DNA of 64,000 nt from Cylicocyclus nassatus (lineage: Eukaryota > Nematoda > Chromadorea > Rhabditida > Strongylidae): contig CATQJL010000316.1 in the NCBI GenBank assembly GCA_958299035.1, positions 92,030,443-92,094,442 of the forward strand, in the 5' to 3' direction. Numbering within the stretch: the first letter of the stretch is position 1; each line of letters begins with the position of its first letter. Shown here in pieces: positions 34,280 to 46,129 of the stretch. The notes beneath the pieces are model-generated. The model made no database searches and was not told the DNA's origin. It was given only the letters and a program-made list of their open reading frames with translations. The translations under genes and the position numbers were made by a program.

Positions 34280-34749
34280 CTAACAAGGAAACGATACTTG
34301 GTGTCCGCGGCCTTTTGAGATAAGATGTATACCTTTTCACTCGCCTTGGAGCGCTGATTCCGAATCCGACTTCCATTTTTGCTCATCGTTTCTAGGAAAA
34401 AAGTTATGAAGGATTTTCGCGCCAAAGGAGATATGGTCGAAATGCCAAAACTGACGCGAAGATGTGGTGTAGTGGCTAGCGTGATAGCCTCGCAAGTTAA
34501 CGCAGGTTTAGGTTCGAGTCCTTTTGTGTTTTTCAGTTTTGCATTGTCTCAATCAGGCTTCTTTTCGAAAGTTAGGCATCTGCGACCGCTTTTAGGCGAC
34601 CATTGACGCGAAAATCTTTCATAACTTCTTCTAGAGGAAACGATTAGCACAAACGGAAGTCATATTCGGAATCAGCGTTCCAAGATGAATGTGATGATAT
34701 AGGCTTCATCTCAAAAGGCCATGGACATCAAGTATCGTTTCCTTGTAAG
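34280..34749. mobile_element. Foldback element, family A (copy 5), with tRNA-like loop
   Basis: CTAACAAGGAAACGATACTT at the left pairs with the complementary end (AAGTATCGTTTCCTTGTAAG) at the right. The arms carry GGCCTTTTGAGATAAGATG and GGAGCGCTGATTCCGAAT. The loop holds a tRNA-like sequence (see 34459-34530). Confidence 0.9.
34459..34530 (+). pseudogene. tRNA-like relic (internal pol III boxes)
   Basis: An A-box-like TGGTGTAGTGG (34465-34475) and a B-box GGTTCGAGTCC (34511-34521) are spaced as in a tRNA gene and are followed by a short T run (TTTT, 34522-34525). The T-arm stem and acceptor stem pair poorly, so a functional tRNA is unlikely. It may be a tRNA-derived SINE fragment captured in the foldback loop. 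Confidence 0.5.
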
Positions 34750-34794
34750 AACTTTGTCAGTGAATCCTTCAATTTTTTCGCCAAGGGAATATAA

Positions 34795-34850
34795 AATTTT
34801 ACTACAAAAGGAGATCCCTCCTTTTGTAGTAAAACTAGTAAACAAAAGGA
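34795..34850. repeat. Short inverted repeat
   Basis: TTTTACTACAAAAGGAG pairs exactly with CTCCTTTTGTAGTAAAA around a short centre. It could be a local hairpin or the remains of a MITE end pair. Confidence 0.7.
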
Positions 34851-34865
34851 GACCGAAAAGCACGA

Positions 34866-35345
34866 CTGCTGAGCCACCTAAAGACCGTCAATCATAAGAA
34901 CTGCGCAAACGTACAAAAAATTTGTTTCCCTGTCCGATCAAATTGCCCTAGGTGCCGCTTACAAACCAGTATCATCTATCTGAAAGACAGTTCATGCCCT
35001 ACATGCCGCTTGAAGACCGTCTAAAAATTATAAGAAATGCCCAAATGTACAGAAATCTGTCTCCTTGTCCGATCAAGTTGCCCTGCGTGCCGCTTACAGA
35101 CCGATAGTAAATATTCAAAAGGAAAGTTTATGCCCTATGTGCCGCTTGAAGACCGTATATATAAGAAAAACAACTACGACTCTTACAAAAAAAAACAACG
35201 AAATCAATTACAGCGTATTCTCAAACTGCCGTACATGCCACTTTTGGACTTTCAATTCTGAGAACTGCCCCAAACGTACAAAAATCTGTTTCCCTGCCCG
35301 ATGGAATTGCCCTACGTGCCGCTTACACACCGATACCTAGTTGAA
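34866..35345. repeat. Degenerate ~130-bp tandem array
   Basis: The motif TGCCCTA(C/T)(G/A)TGCCGCTT followed by AGACCG recurs at about 34946, 34995, 35080, 35131, 35225 and 35308, in two alternating versions about 130-135 bp apart. The intervening text repeats AC(A)GTACA(G)AAAATCTG(T) and TGTCCGATCAA. In one frame each copy would encode CP-x-CRL, but stops between units argue against a single protein. It is best described as minisatellite DNA. Confidence 0.75.
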
Positions 35346-36531
35346 AGCACCAGGGGGACCCAGTTACACAAGCAAAGCAAGGCTGTTGCTGGATAAACGC
35401 TTCCAAAAGTACCAGCGAGACCAAGTTACTCACGCACTCTCTTGTCTACACGCGGAAGCAAGATAACCCTAAAGTGACTGTTCCTAGTTGGAGCATTTTT
35501 ACCAAGAGTTGAGAACATAGATGAATTTAGCTCAAGTCACGCCGTTACGCAATGATATCATTTCAAAAGCAACTAATAGGAGCACAACATAGTCGAAAAA
35601 CACATTTTGGAATAACAAGCTCGAAAAGAAAGCAGGTACAAGTAACACACTCGGACACTGACGACCCATTCTCAAAATCATTGCGATACTCATGATTGCC
35701 TTTCGAAATACGTGTGACCCTTTTACGAAAATATGCTTGGTCACTCGCTATGAAAATTGGCAGCGTTCCAAAACGCATGCCATTTGGCAGCAATCCAAAG
35801 TCAAAGATCAATATATTTCATCATAATTGCTCCATCTGCTCTCTCCTCGTTTGCCGTGTTCCACGGATCAGGGGTGGCCAAGTGGTAAACAACGAATCCA
35901 GAATAGATTACGTAGTAATGCAAAAACTACCACTAGTTCAAAAAAATGTTCCGCTCAATGAAACGTAGCTTCAGAAAGGGGGAAGGATGTTGCATCGATG
36001 ATAATTTGGTGTTGCTTTCTGAATTGTTTAGCAGTCATCGTTTTATGAGATCTGATTCGCATAAATAAGCCAATCAAATAAAAATAGTGGGAAAATAACA
36101 ATAGTATATTTACAGGTTCCAGAAATCCAGTTTCTGAAGATCAGAAATGTTTTGCTATCAACAATGGGTTTGCTTTACTGCATGCTTCCGAATCTTCAGA
36201 TCATATAAGTTTCTCTTTTTTTCTTAGGTTATACTAGTCTCTACTGCACTTAGTTGGATTTCCTTATTTACTTTGCGCATACATTGTCAAAAGAGCATAC
36301 TAAAATGACGCAACAAAGTAGGAGAAAAGCAGGCGAGTATCTTTCGATGAGGACAATTTCTAAGAGTGAACATCAAAGATTAGCAGTTCTAGTAAGACGT
36401 GGAACTTTGAATATCAGCTGGGAAACTGTAAATGCTATCAAATATGCTGGATTTATCGTCGAACATTTTGTGGCTTATGTTTATTGCGCACCATGCGCAC
36501 TATTTGACAACTTGTAAGATTGAACTGCTCA
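35346..36531. other. Intergenic stretch, nothing assignable
   Basis: Short ORFs only. The 36254-36517 plus-strand ORF has no family resemblance and ends at the Helitron boundary region. Confidence 0.35.
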
Positions 36532-36963
36532 TCTATATATATAAAACAAGATTTGTAAGTGTGTTCGTTTATTCGTTCGTTATAGAAACGCGCGCCACTA
36601 AACCGATCCATCTGGAATTTTGCACACATATGTATTCGACCCCGAAGGTGGTTTAGCGCTGCTTTTTGCGGCAATCCGCCGGGCCATTGTATTGATTTAT
36701 TGATTCTTAGCATAAGAATGAGCTTTCGACATCGGCTAACAAGTCAATTCCATGATTTCGTGTAAACAATAGCAGTAGAGTTCATTCGATTTTCGCGGTA
36801 GAAAGAATTCGGTGATTCAAGACAAGCAGCGGGTGAGTTAGTTTAATACAGAGACCCCTTGCTGCGCAATATAATAGCTAGGTGGGAAAGGGAGAGGAGG
36901 TGGGGGGGGGGGCGAGCAAAGATCAGCTGACGTGACCCGGGCTAGACCGAGAAAACCAGCTAG
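36532..36963 (+). mobile_element. Non-autonomous Helitron-like element (copy 3)
   Basis: It starts TCTATATATATAAAACAAG after a host A (36531) and ends ...AAACCAGCTAG before a host T (36964). This fits TC...CTAG with A/T insertion. The first 40 bases include repeated TTCGTT units. A G-run is present near 36901-36912, and a GGGCTAGACCG segment could form the terminal hairpin. No Rep/helicase coding. Confidence 0.65.
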
Positions 36964-37550
36964 TTTTAATTAATTCCTTTGTTTTCTTGTCTCTTTGAAT
37001 TGATTGGACATGTATCAGGTAGTAACACATTTCTATAGTACGCTGTCACATTTCTATATTACGGTGTTGGTTTTTCCTGAGGAGTTACTAGTAAAGATGT
37101 CGCCGGGCCGCGCATAGATGGCAGACCTACATGTTAAATTATGAAAGTAACATATGAAATAGCGGTAGTATAGTTTTTGATAAATATTTTGCTTTATAAT
37201 TATGTACTACTTGGAAAACTTTATTGACCCTTTCGAATACCAATATCATTCAGATGGATTTGGCCATGAACTCGTAAACTATCCTGTGCCTCCGCTGATT
37301 TCCGCCAAGAAACCTAAGTTGACCTTCTTCTCGTATTCTGATGTTCAATTTTAACTTGAATCCACACTCTGTATTAAACATCGACGTTATTGACAGTATC
37401 CTTGTGCACCCACGTTTTCATGAAAAAGTCAATGGCGGTTGCGCAATTGATCCAACTTTCCTTAACCATGCACATGCCTTTTGGAGGCACTTGTGCATGG
37501 TAAACCCCTTGCACTTCTTACTCAAACTGAAGTTTATGAGATTCTGATGC
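36964..37550. other. Intergenic stretch, nothing assignable
   Basis: A 68-codon ORF at 37341-37547 has no family resemblance. No repeat pair identified. Confidence 0.35.
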
Positions 37551-37940
37551 TATATAGTAGCGGGACCTCTAACTAAGCAATCGCCCAAGTCCTGTTGCGA
37601 AAGGTGAATTCCGAAGCGAGAGAACGCACCGGAAAGGAGAGGGGCTCGCGTGGATGCCTTGAAGGTAACAAGTTCAAAGAACTCTAATGCACCTTAATTG
37701 ACAAAACCCACCCCGTACCAAATTAACACATTTCCCATATTTCCGTCTTCCGGAAGCCCAAGTTTGGACTTGTCACTGACCACCCACATTGATGGGCGGA
37801 GCCACCTGGGCCGCTTCTACATTCTGAAGTGGTTTTCTCGCTTCGAAATTCAACTTTTGCAGCGGGACTTGGGTGATCGCTTAGTTAGGGATCTCGCTAT
37901 TACATGGCAATAAAATCTCATCGACCCCAACGATTCAAGT
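37551..37940. mobile_element. Foldback family N (copy 4)
   Basis: The left arm (TAGCGGGACCTCTAACTAAG, CAATCGCCCAAGTCCTG) pairs with the right arm (GCAGCGGGACTTGGGTGATC, GCTTAGTTAGGGATCTCGCTA). The centre holds the family segment GATGGGCGGAGCCACCTGGG. The outermost ends are diverged. Confidence 0.7.
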
Positions 37941-38252
37941 GAACTCGAAGATATGAACAGCAAATTGGACATGCTGCGATAACTTTTTCGTACGCTTCGA
38001 TATAACCAATTCCTTGCTGTTCATTCTGACATAGAATATTGTTGGCAGAGCAGAAACGTGTGGGTTGTGGGGAATAGTGGATCTTACCCCTTCACGTTTG
38101 AGCCAGAACGTGATTGACCCGTTCACTTGAGGCTGATTTAAGAAGGTTATTTGAGAATGAATTACGATGAAAAAGCTAAGGATATTTCCCGCAGTAGTAG
38201 GACACAACGACCACATTTTCTGCGAAAAAAAAAGTAAAACCATCAATTACTA

Positions 38253-39099
38253 GGGTGAACGGCAAAAAATGGGACAGTTTGATTTTTACCACACTTTGAG
38301 ATTTTTTGTTTCGTCAAGAGCAACTAAGCTGCAACTTGAAGGTCACTTGCATAAGCGGCCTTCGCCTATTACTCTGCTAACGCGTTAGCGCTCCTCTCCC
38401 AAATCTTGCGCGTGGCGCCGTGAAGAACTCGAACAGGGTTTCTGGACCTTATACTTGCGCTGCTATACCTTTAAATTCATAAAGCAACTGACATATCATT
38501 CAAAAGAGACCTTCATGCTCTTTCAAACAATATATTAAACATATAGGATTCCCTTTTATTTCTGGGTATAAAAGCAAAACTTGTGAAAAGTGCGATTTTT
38601 TGGATTAATAAAAATCAATAAATCATGTTTCAACCTATATCTTCCGAGGACAGATCAAATTCGAGGTAAACTGCATGATGGATTAATCGTAAAGAGCTCT
38701 ATTGGATGGTAGCGAGATAACATGCGTTCACTTGCAAAGAAGTAAATAACACGCATTTTCTTGCGGAAAATGCTAATGACCATATCTCCTGATTTTGAGC
38801 TTGCGGCCAGCAAGCCATCGTGAGTTTGGTGACTGTATCATCGCCCACTGTAGAGTATTTCGGGTGGTCTCACGTGTTTCACTGCGCAACTGCTCGGAGT
38901 TTTAATTTGTCGAAGTGATTAACTTTGCATTTCAGCAAGTATAATATAAAAACCATTGAGTACGTTGATGACCTTATATGGGTGTCATCTGAAAGAGGAC
39001 AATATATTCTAATATCTATCAAAACGGAAAGATCAATCACTTCTCTTTCTTGAGAATTCTCAGTTATTATTTGAGTGTCCCATTTTTTACCGTTCCCCC
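38253..39099. mobile_element. TA-flanked transposon relic, 847 bp
   Basis: Terminal repeats GGGTGAACGGCAAAAAATGG and (opposite strand) GGGGGAACGGTAAAAAATGG, each bordered by TA. The ~800-bp interior has no useful ORF. The form fits a non-autonomous Tc1/mariner-type element, distinct from families B and C. Confidence 0.8.
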
Positions 39100-39850
39100 T
39101 AATACAATGAGAATTATCACAGTAACTGCTTTTTTCGCACTATTTCAAAGGGGTCTACATTGGATGCTGTAGCATAGACCTCATCTTAGATTTTGATTTG
39201 ATAATTTTGAAGCTTCCTTGGGAACTACTGGCGAGGGGCACCAAGGAAGCCACTACCGGTATAGTTCTAAGCCCCGAAACCGGATAGTGTAGAAAATGAA
39301 TCAAAAAAGGAATTGAATTTCCTGTGTTCCTAATTAGTATTTATCAAATTCTTTTTCATACTAAAAACCACAAAACCAGTCATAGAGAAATCAAGAAAAT
39401 TTGGGAAATTAAAGTAACTTGGTGTGTAAAAAATCCGGTAAGGAGTATAAACAAAAACAATTGAATTTCTTCTCAAACCTCAATGGTTGATGCTTGTTCG
39501 CTGCCTCTTTCTTCCAGGTTTTTGAAAAAATGTTTTGAACATATTTTTTTAAGGACTTAAGGCTTTCTAAGGCTTTTCACAATTTGAGATAGATAAAGAG
39601 ATAGACGCCATTGATTGTTAGAAAAAACCCACAAAAGTGGGTCTATATTGTAGTAAGTCTATATCCAGGTTGTCGATGCTTGTAAAAATCAAAAAAGTCT
39701 TGCTAAAGATTGCAAAAGCAGCTCAGTGAGATAGCAATGATTATCGCAAATAGTAAATGATTACTGCTTTTCTAGAAAATGAAAGAGAATTAAATGCTTT
39801 TTTGCCAGCCAAAGCAATCAATGGATATATCGGTCCCTCCAATCTTATTG

Positions 39851-40308
39851 CTAACAAGGGAATGGTCAGAAATCGAAGTGACCATTCCAGACAAGCTGCG
39901 TAGCGTTAGATGCAGCATGAAGCGCTGACTCTAAATCTGTCTTCTTTATCTGCTTATCGCTTTTCTGGACGAAGTTATAAGCCATTAAAGACCATTATTT
40001 TGCTTAGGATTTATGCTTGAAATAGAAAATTTAGCCGTACAGAGCCTCGTTCATCTCAATGCTGAGCCAAAACATGCAGCTAGCTTACTTAAAATTTTTG
40101 AAGCCACAAGCCGAGCTAAAAGTGCAACAGTGTGCTCAATTTCGCTGTTTTTATGCATGATTTTTTCACAATAAAACCGCTTGTAGCTTCGTCCACAGAA
40201 GCGGGAAGCAGATAAGGAAGACAGATTCGAAATCAGCGTTTTATACTGCATCGAATGATGTACAGCTTGTGGTTTGGCCACTTCGACTTCTGACCATTCC
40301 CTTGTAAG
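39851..40308. mobile_element. Foldback element, family A (copy 6)
   Basis: CTAACAAGGGAATGGTCAGA pairs with the complementary TCTGACCATTCCCTTGTAAG end. Arms include 'gaagtgaccattcc'/'ggccacttcgacttc' and the core 'aatcagcgtttta'. A short extra inverted piece follows the left end. No ORF. Confidence 0.85.
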
Positions 40309-40351
40309 GAGAGTTAGAAAGAACTCGACGGTCTACTTCGATTTTCCATAA

Positions 40352-40815
40352 TCTCAGCACGGAATGGTCAGAACTTAACCCCCATACCAACATGCTGTAT
40401 ATCATCAGACTCGTCTTGAAACACTGATCACAGATATATGTTTATTATCTGCCGAGCGGCTAATTGGGTGGAGATATGAGCGTTTGACTGTGCGATTTGT
40501 CAAGTGTTCTGTGGCGCAAGTTCCACGAAATAGGTTTCAAAAACACTTATTTAGGTTTTGGTGAATGTGTTTCTTCCTTGTAATTAAATCAACCACAGCC
40601 ACTGTAAATCCGCGCCATCAGGCTGCATTTCAAGGAAATATATTCGTCGAAACTCGAAAAATTTTCTCAAATTTGAACGCTCGTAACCCCCTCCCAAATA
40701 GTCGCTTGGCAGATAAAAAACATATACTTAAAAACACCGTTATAAGACGAGCCCGATAATATACAGCTTGTTTGGATTGGCTGGGTTAAGTTCTGACCAT
40801 TTCTTTCTTTGTCAG
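40352..40815. mobile_element. Diverged foldback adjoining family A copy 6
   Basis: GGAATGGTCAGAACTTAACC at about 40361 faces GGTTAAGTTCTGACCATTTC at about 40783. Inner arms pair through ATGCTGTATATCATC / GATAATATACAGC. It resembles family A but lacks the clean CTAACAAGG left end. It may be a second, older copy placed next to copy 6. Confidence 0.65.
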
Positions 40816-40831
40816 CTTTCAAATGGGGTTT

Positions 40832-41182
40832 GGATGCTCTTTGCCATCCTCTATGCATCGTGGTGAGTTTCTTTCTTTGCTGAAAATGGCTCTTGACAGT
40901 GACAGCTCCTTCACTTCAATCACCTCTAAGGTTGCGCTTTTTCACCCCATCCGTAAAATCTCTAGGATTTCTCAAGCTCAACCCATTCGCTTACCTTCGC
41001 GTTGAGGAAGTCGCTCCTTCGAACATGCCTACAGGCTCGTCGAATGACTGCCGGCCGAGTTACAAGCCTGCAAAGCGGTGCAATTCAGTGGTGAGGCGCA
41101 GGTGGGGTCATGTGCACGCACCGTCAAAAGCCATTTCCAGCAAAGAAGCTCATCAGAATGCATAGAAGATAGCAAAGACATA
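40832..41182. mobile_element. Foldback, ~350 bp
   Basis: CTCTATGCATCGTGGTGAG and CTGAAAATGGCTCTTGACAG on the left pair with the complement of the stretch at about 41110-41180 (CGTCAAAAGCCATTTCCAGC, CATCAGAATGCATAGAAG). The overlapping ORFs on both strands are shadows of this symmetry. Confidence 0.65.
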
Positions 41183-41671
41183 CATTTTATCAACAACTTT
41201 GTTCGGATGTCTTGAATAAACTTCCATGTGAAGAAATTTCGTTTGAAGAAGGAAATTGAAAATAATCTTTTGAAAAAAAGCAAAATAAAATTCTAGCTCA
41301 GGTTTTTTGGAAGTAACCACTACCTGATTATTGTCCTCGATGAACTTTATAATACAGTATGCACATCTGCGGGGGAATCTTCCATTTCTGCTCCAAACAA
41401 AGACCTCAAGGAAGATTTTCTTCGAAGAATTATCGTCCGCGACATTGTCATTGTCGACATTGAAGCGGCCATTTTCGGAGTTTTTTTTAGAAAAAAGACT
41501 TTTGAAATTTCTAAAATGCATGTTTTCCAGAAAGCGCAATGTGTGGGTTTTAGCTCTCGAAGAGCTTTATCACCTCATGCAATCCAGTCATTTCGAAGGC
41601 GGCCTGTCCGCAACTTTACTATCTGCCATATAAAATCGCCCATACTTCCCCGCCTACGGCCTCAGAGTACA

Positions 41672-41878
41672 GGCGATTCGATCGTCGCAATTCAATCGCT
41701 ACAAGACAAGTGTGAGTTCTTTGCATGCCGATCTTCTCGTATTTCGGTTGTGATAATTAGTCACGATTGGTCGTGTTGGAAAACTATCACAACCGAAATG
41801 CAAGAAGATCGACATGCAATGAACTCGTGATGACACTTGTCTTGTAGCGATTGAATCGTGACGATCAAATCGCGTGAA
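41672..41878. repeat. Palindromic element, ~207 bp
   Basis: GCGATTCGATCGTC... and TTCAATCGCTACAAGACAAG at the left mirror CTTGTCTTGTAGCGATTGAA and ACGATCAAATCGC at the right. Inner arms pair through GCATGCCGATCTTC and TTTCGGTTGTGATA around a short centre. No ORF of interest. Confidence 0.8.
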
Positions 41879-42179
41879 CTCTGCCCAAGGCCTAAACTAG
41901 AAAAGAATGGACGGCGCTATTCGATTGTCCATGACCTCAGCTTTCGAACAATGATTGTTAGGGCACTTTGCTTTCAGGGTTCACTTACCCCCTTCACCCA
42001 ACAAGGATAAAAATAGCCGAGACCACCTTCGCCAGGAGAGGGCCCGGCTTCCCCTACCGCACCTACGGTGCGGAGATAGCAGTTGCTTTAGTGGCGAATT
42101 ATGCCGAATGAATCCTCTGGATAACTTTTTTGTAACAATTCAGTTACAGTGGCTTTTAAGTGCGTTTTGTTTGAAAATT

Positions 42180-43010
42180 CTTCCCAAAAAGATGACTGTT
42201 TGGTCGTTAATTACTCTCCTGCTTTCACGTCTTTGGCCGAGCTTGATGTACCACTGTAGATCGAAGTTCAGCTGAGATTTACAGTATGGAGCAAATCACC
42301 AATCGCTCTTCGTAATTGTAGAATTACGTTATGAACTTTCAGTAAACAGCGCCAGTGTGGAATAAGCTTCTTGATAAGAATAATTCCAAAAAATCTGATT
42401 TGTATAGCAAGGTATCCAGGCGTCCTGACTTCACTATACAACTTTTCACCAGTTTCTTTAGCTCTCTTATGGCGTAACCACACTTCTGACGAACATTGGA
42501 AAAACAGATGTTACCCCAAATTTGTAATAATTTATGAAAGCAGCATTACAGTGCGCAAATTTCGTCTTTAGAATCAGCGACTTCGATTAATCCATACAAA
42601 AATTTCTGGCATGTTCGGTTCTTTTTCTGAGGCAAAAATCGCTTTTGCTTTCCTAAAATCCTTTTCAAAGTTCATACCGTAATTTACAGTAACAAAGAAA
42701 GATCGAAGATTCGCACCATACTGTAAATCTAAGTTGAACCTCGCTCTGAAGAATGGTATAGTTGATTGCACGGAATCGCCCGGACTGAACGCCCGCGCAC
42801 GTGTCTCTTGCGGGCTAACACTGGCATTTCCGTGCATGAGTCAGCATAGCGCCTTTGATCGGCAGTCGCGTTGCAGGCACGCTCGCGTGCGTTTAGCTTA
42901 CGACGACCCGGGCGTTCGTGCAGTCGAATTCACCTCAAGCTGGCGAAGGACTTTCAAGCAAGAGAGTTATTGACGATTAAACAGTATGCACATCTTTTTG
43001 GGACACCCTG
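42180..43010. mobile_element. Mariner-end foldback MITE, family B (copy 5), with GC-rich insert
   Basis: The right end GGGACACCCTG with flanking TA and the mirrored 'tacagtatggagcaaatcacc' (42281) / 'gattcgcaccatactgtaaat' arms identify family B. The left terminus is degenerate. Between about 42757 and 42932 the right arm is interrupted by a GC-rich palindromic insert absent from the other copies. Confidence 0.8.
42757..42932. repeat. GC-rich palindromic insert inside family B MITE
   Basis: About 175 bp, far richer in G+C than its host. The end GATTGCACGGAATCGCCCGG faces the complementary CCGGGCGTTCGTGCAGTC. An internal CACGCTCGCGTGCG is itself near-palindromic. No clear target duplication. 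It matches no other sequence in this window. Confidence 0.65.
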
Positions 43011-43037
43011 TATAAAGACCCCTAGCATACTGTGAAG

Positions 43038-43401
43038 CAGTGGCGTACTGAGAAGCGGGGGGTGGGGGGTACGCCCCCCCCCCCCCCCGAGAACGGGTCG
43101 CGAAATTTTTGAAAGTTACTTACATGAGTTATAAAAATGCGCAAGTGACTTGTTTGTGCTTATAAATAATTAAAATGTTTCCTAAAATTTTTTAAAAATT
43201 CATTTTAGCCCTTTGAAAAAATTTCCGGGGGCGTGGCTGACGCTACGCCCCTTCTTCTGAAATTTCGGAGTTCTGAGCCCGCGAAATTAGGGAGCACACC
43301 AAAAGATTTTCCGAAGTGCGTGGCTGACGCCACGCACCTTCATCGCAAAAAAATTTTTGTCACCCCCCCCCCTCTGAGCCGAAATCCTGGGTACGCCACT
43401 G
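43038..43401. mobile_element. hAT-like MITE, family H (copy 2)
   Basis: CAGTGGCGTACTGAG at the left, GGGTACGCCACTG at the right. An exact 8-bp duplication CTGTGAAG flanks it (43030-43037 and 43402-43409), the length typical for hAT transposition. Sub-terminal G/C runs as in copy 1. No transposase. Confidence 0.93.
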
Positions 43402-43983
43402 CTGTGAAGCCATAGATAAGTCAGAGTTTTGTTAGAGTTAAAGTCTTGAGAAGCAAATACACCACTTTCAATCACGAGCATGATGCTTAGGCTGAGTCAG
43501 TTTTCCGTACCAACGAGAACGATCGCCGTATCGTAACGTCGATCGATCAATATGGCTCTTGTCCCCGTGGGTGCTGGCACTGACTCGAGAATTTTAGGCG
43601 AAGAACACTCAAAAATCAAGGTAACGATGACCAGGGGTAGAGTTTTTGAGCGATAACAGCAAATAACTCATCGATCATACATCTTTTTCTATTTTTTTTG
43701 GACACCATATGGGAACAGTTGACATAAGCATCTATTTTGCGCTATGTCTTCACCAAACACATTCGCTTGTTGTGTACTTGTTAAGAATTCTTTGCAAACA
43801 CCTTGGCGCTTTGGAACTAATGTTTAACCAGTATAAAAGTTGTTTTTCTTTCTAATTGAGAGGTTACGTACGTTTACTCATGAGATATTGAATATAAAAA
43901 TCTTGTATAAAAATCTGAATGTCTGTTTGTTTGTCTGTGTGTTAGGGTGTCAGGTGTCTCTCTGTATGTATGTAGATGACAAC

Positions 43984-44118
43984 GGGTGGAGGAACGAACA
44001 CCTCAATTAGGCACCGCCTCTGCGGCCTACTGGTCCTAACACGATGCATAACAGTACAACGAAAGGACCAGCAGCCCGCGGAGGCGAGGCTTAATTGAGG
44101 TGTTCGTTCCTCTACCCG
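43984..44118. repeat. Short palindromic element, family M (copy 3)
   Basis: GGAACGAACACCTCAATTAG pairs with the right end TTGAGGTGTTCGTTCC. The interior contains CTGGTCCTAACACGATGC and AAAGGACCAGCAGCC, the same content as copies 1 and 2 but with the central part inverted. Confidence 0.8.
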
Positions 44119-44391
44119 ATGACAACCCATGCGTCTTGCCAACATGACGTGGATTTTTGAGGTCGTTAAGGCGCCGCGGCACTCCACCTCGTTTCGGGGC
44201 TGCGTCACGTTATTGGCGCCGCGTCACGTCCAAAGGATGCGCCCGCAAACATGGCGCAGACATGTGAGCGAGATAGAGTGAAGCGCGGCGGCCCCTTAAC
44301 AACCTCAACAATCCACCTCATGTTGCGGCAAAGACGTATGGATTGATATAGAGGGTAGTTCCAAATAAATCCATTTCTGAACCGATCCGAA

Positions 44392-44560
44392 CCAGGGCCC
44401 GGCACGAGGTGGGCAAATGGGGTTTTCCAAAACGAATTCCTCTTTGATCCCAGAATTGTTTACGAATACCCCCTTGAGCCAAAACGATGCTTTGTGCTTG
44501 TGCAACGAGAGCACCGGCCATACTTTGCCCAAAAGCGCTCAAAAACTCAAAATGTTCGAA
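44392..44560. mobile_element. Fragment of the CAGGGC(T/C)CGGCACGAGG MITE
   Basis: The left terminus CAGGGCCCGGCACGAGGTGG is nearly identical to the complete element at 51486-51732, and the content (CGAATTCCTCTTTGATCC) follows it. The right terminus is missing. Confidence 0.65.
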
Positions 44561-44869
44561 CTCCTCTAATTACTCATCACTTGTACCAAGATAGAATACA
44601 GGAAGAAGAATAAACAAGAAAAATAATGAAGGATAAAGAAATATCAAAGTAGCGCAGTCATAGGACTGAAAGACGCCGTTCCCGCGCGTATCGATTGATT
44701 GGGGCGCGCTTTCCATCTTAGAAAGCCAGGCTGCTGATGAAATTTTTGGCTCTAACAAAGACAAGAGGAGGAGTTTCGGAACCAAAATCTCACTATGTAG
44801 TAAACTTTAGGTGTACAACAGATTTATGTAAAAATTTTGAAAAACTTATGTGAATTGAAAGTTTTGCCC

Positions 44870-45330
44870 ACCTCAGGTGGGCATTACATGGGCAGTTGCC
44901 CACCTAATTTGGAAAAAAGTTGAGCAGGCTCTTCATTCACATAAGTTTTTCATAATTTTTTATACATTGTTCCTTAGTCCTACTGCCCGTATACACACCA
45001 AGTCTCGCCGATTACGTTTTCTCTGCGCTGCAAACGAGCCATTTTTTCATTTTCTTCATAGTGGGAAATTTTCAGAAAAAGCTTGCCACAACCTTCAGTC
45101 ACATAATTTTTCAATAAAACTTGTAAGTTAAGCCCCGCAGGCTCATGTTCATGTACCTACCAAGTTTCATACCGTATGGTCATCTGTGCGCTGCAAACGA
45201 GCCATTTGAATTCACATCTTCATTTACCAGTTTTGCAAAATTTTTGAAAAAAATGCTTATTACACCTCGCATTCACATACGTTTTTCATAATATTTCATA
45301 CTTTGTTTCTACTAGCCTCTTTTCGTTCGC
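44870..45330. repeat. Diverged direct repeats (~165 bp spacing)
   Basis: ATTCACATA(A/C)GTTTTTCATAAT recurs at about 44934 and 45276 with a shorter version at 45096, and CTGCAAACGAGCCATTT recurs at about 45030 and 45192. Similar wording (ATTCACATAGATTCACATATG) appears near 55160-55920. A decayed tandem repeat family. Confidence 0.5.
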
Positions 45331-46129
45331 TTACCTAATTTGGTGCTATATCGTTACGCCTGCATTGAGAACTGATCATGTAGTCATGCTGTTCAACGAC
45401 ATCGCTTATGCGACTCGCGCACGCGGCAATTAGCGGCGGCGCGCGAACTATGCTGTTCGTTGAAGCATAAAAAACTGCTTCCCAATGAATTATTAGGTTG
45501 TAAAGAAAGTTCCCGGGCACTTTTGGAAATTTCATTTTCAAACGCATTTTTAAGGCGCTCGGTCGGACTTTGACGCCAAGTTTTTTGTACTATTTAGTAG
45601 AGGGAATCCTGAAGTTTTCAATACGCCTTCTGACTTTTATCGATGCCAAGACGTGTTTGATCTGCACAAAAAGGGAAATCTTTTCAACCACAAAAATTTC
45701 ACAGTTTTTCTTTTTATGGCCATTTTTTTGTGCATTTCAAAGAATTTCGTCCAAATCATGGGTGATCTGGTTGGAAAGTCTGTCAACTTCTTACCCGCAA
45801 CTGCACTCGAGTTTTGCGATTTGCGCTTAGAAATTACAAGCTGTCGAACTTGCCTCTACTGCAACTCTTTTCGCAGCTGGCGTCGCTTCTGCGGAGATCG
45901 CCACGCCCGGATGATGGGTCCAAAAGATGTGTAAGGCATTACCCCGCCAATGTTGCCAGTAATCAAAGATTTGGTCATTTCTGTGCAGAACTAGAACACT
46001 TCAAAGTCATTTACTCGAAAAGCATTTTTGAGGCAAAAAATGCTCGATTTTTCAAATTTTTTGGGAAAAATTTTTTTACAGCTGGTCCTTCAAAAACATG
46101 AATGATCCCCATAACAGCTCCAGCGGACC

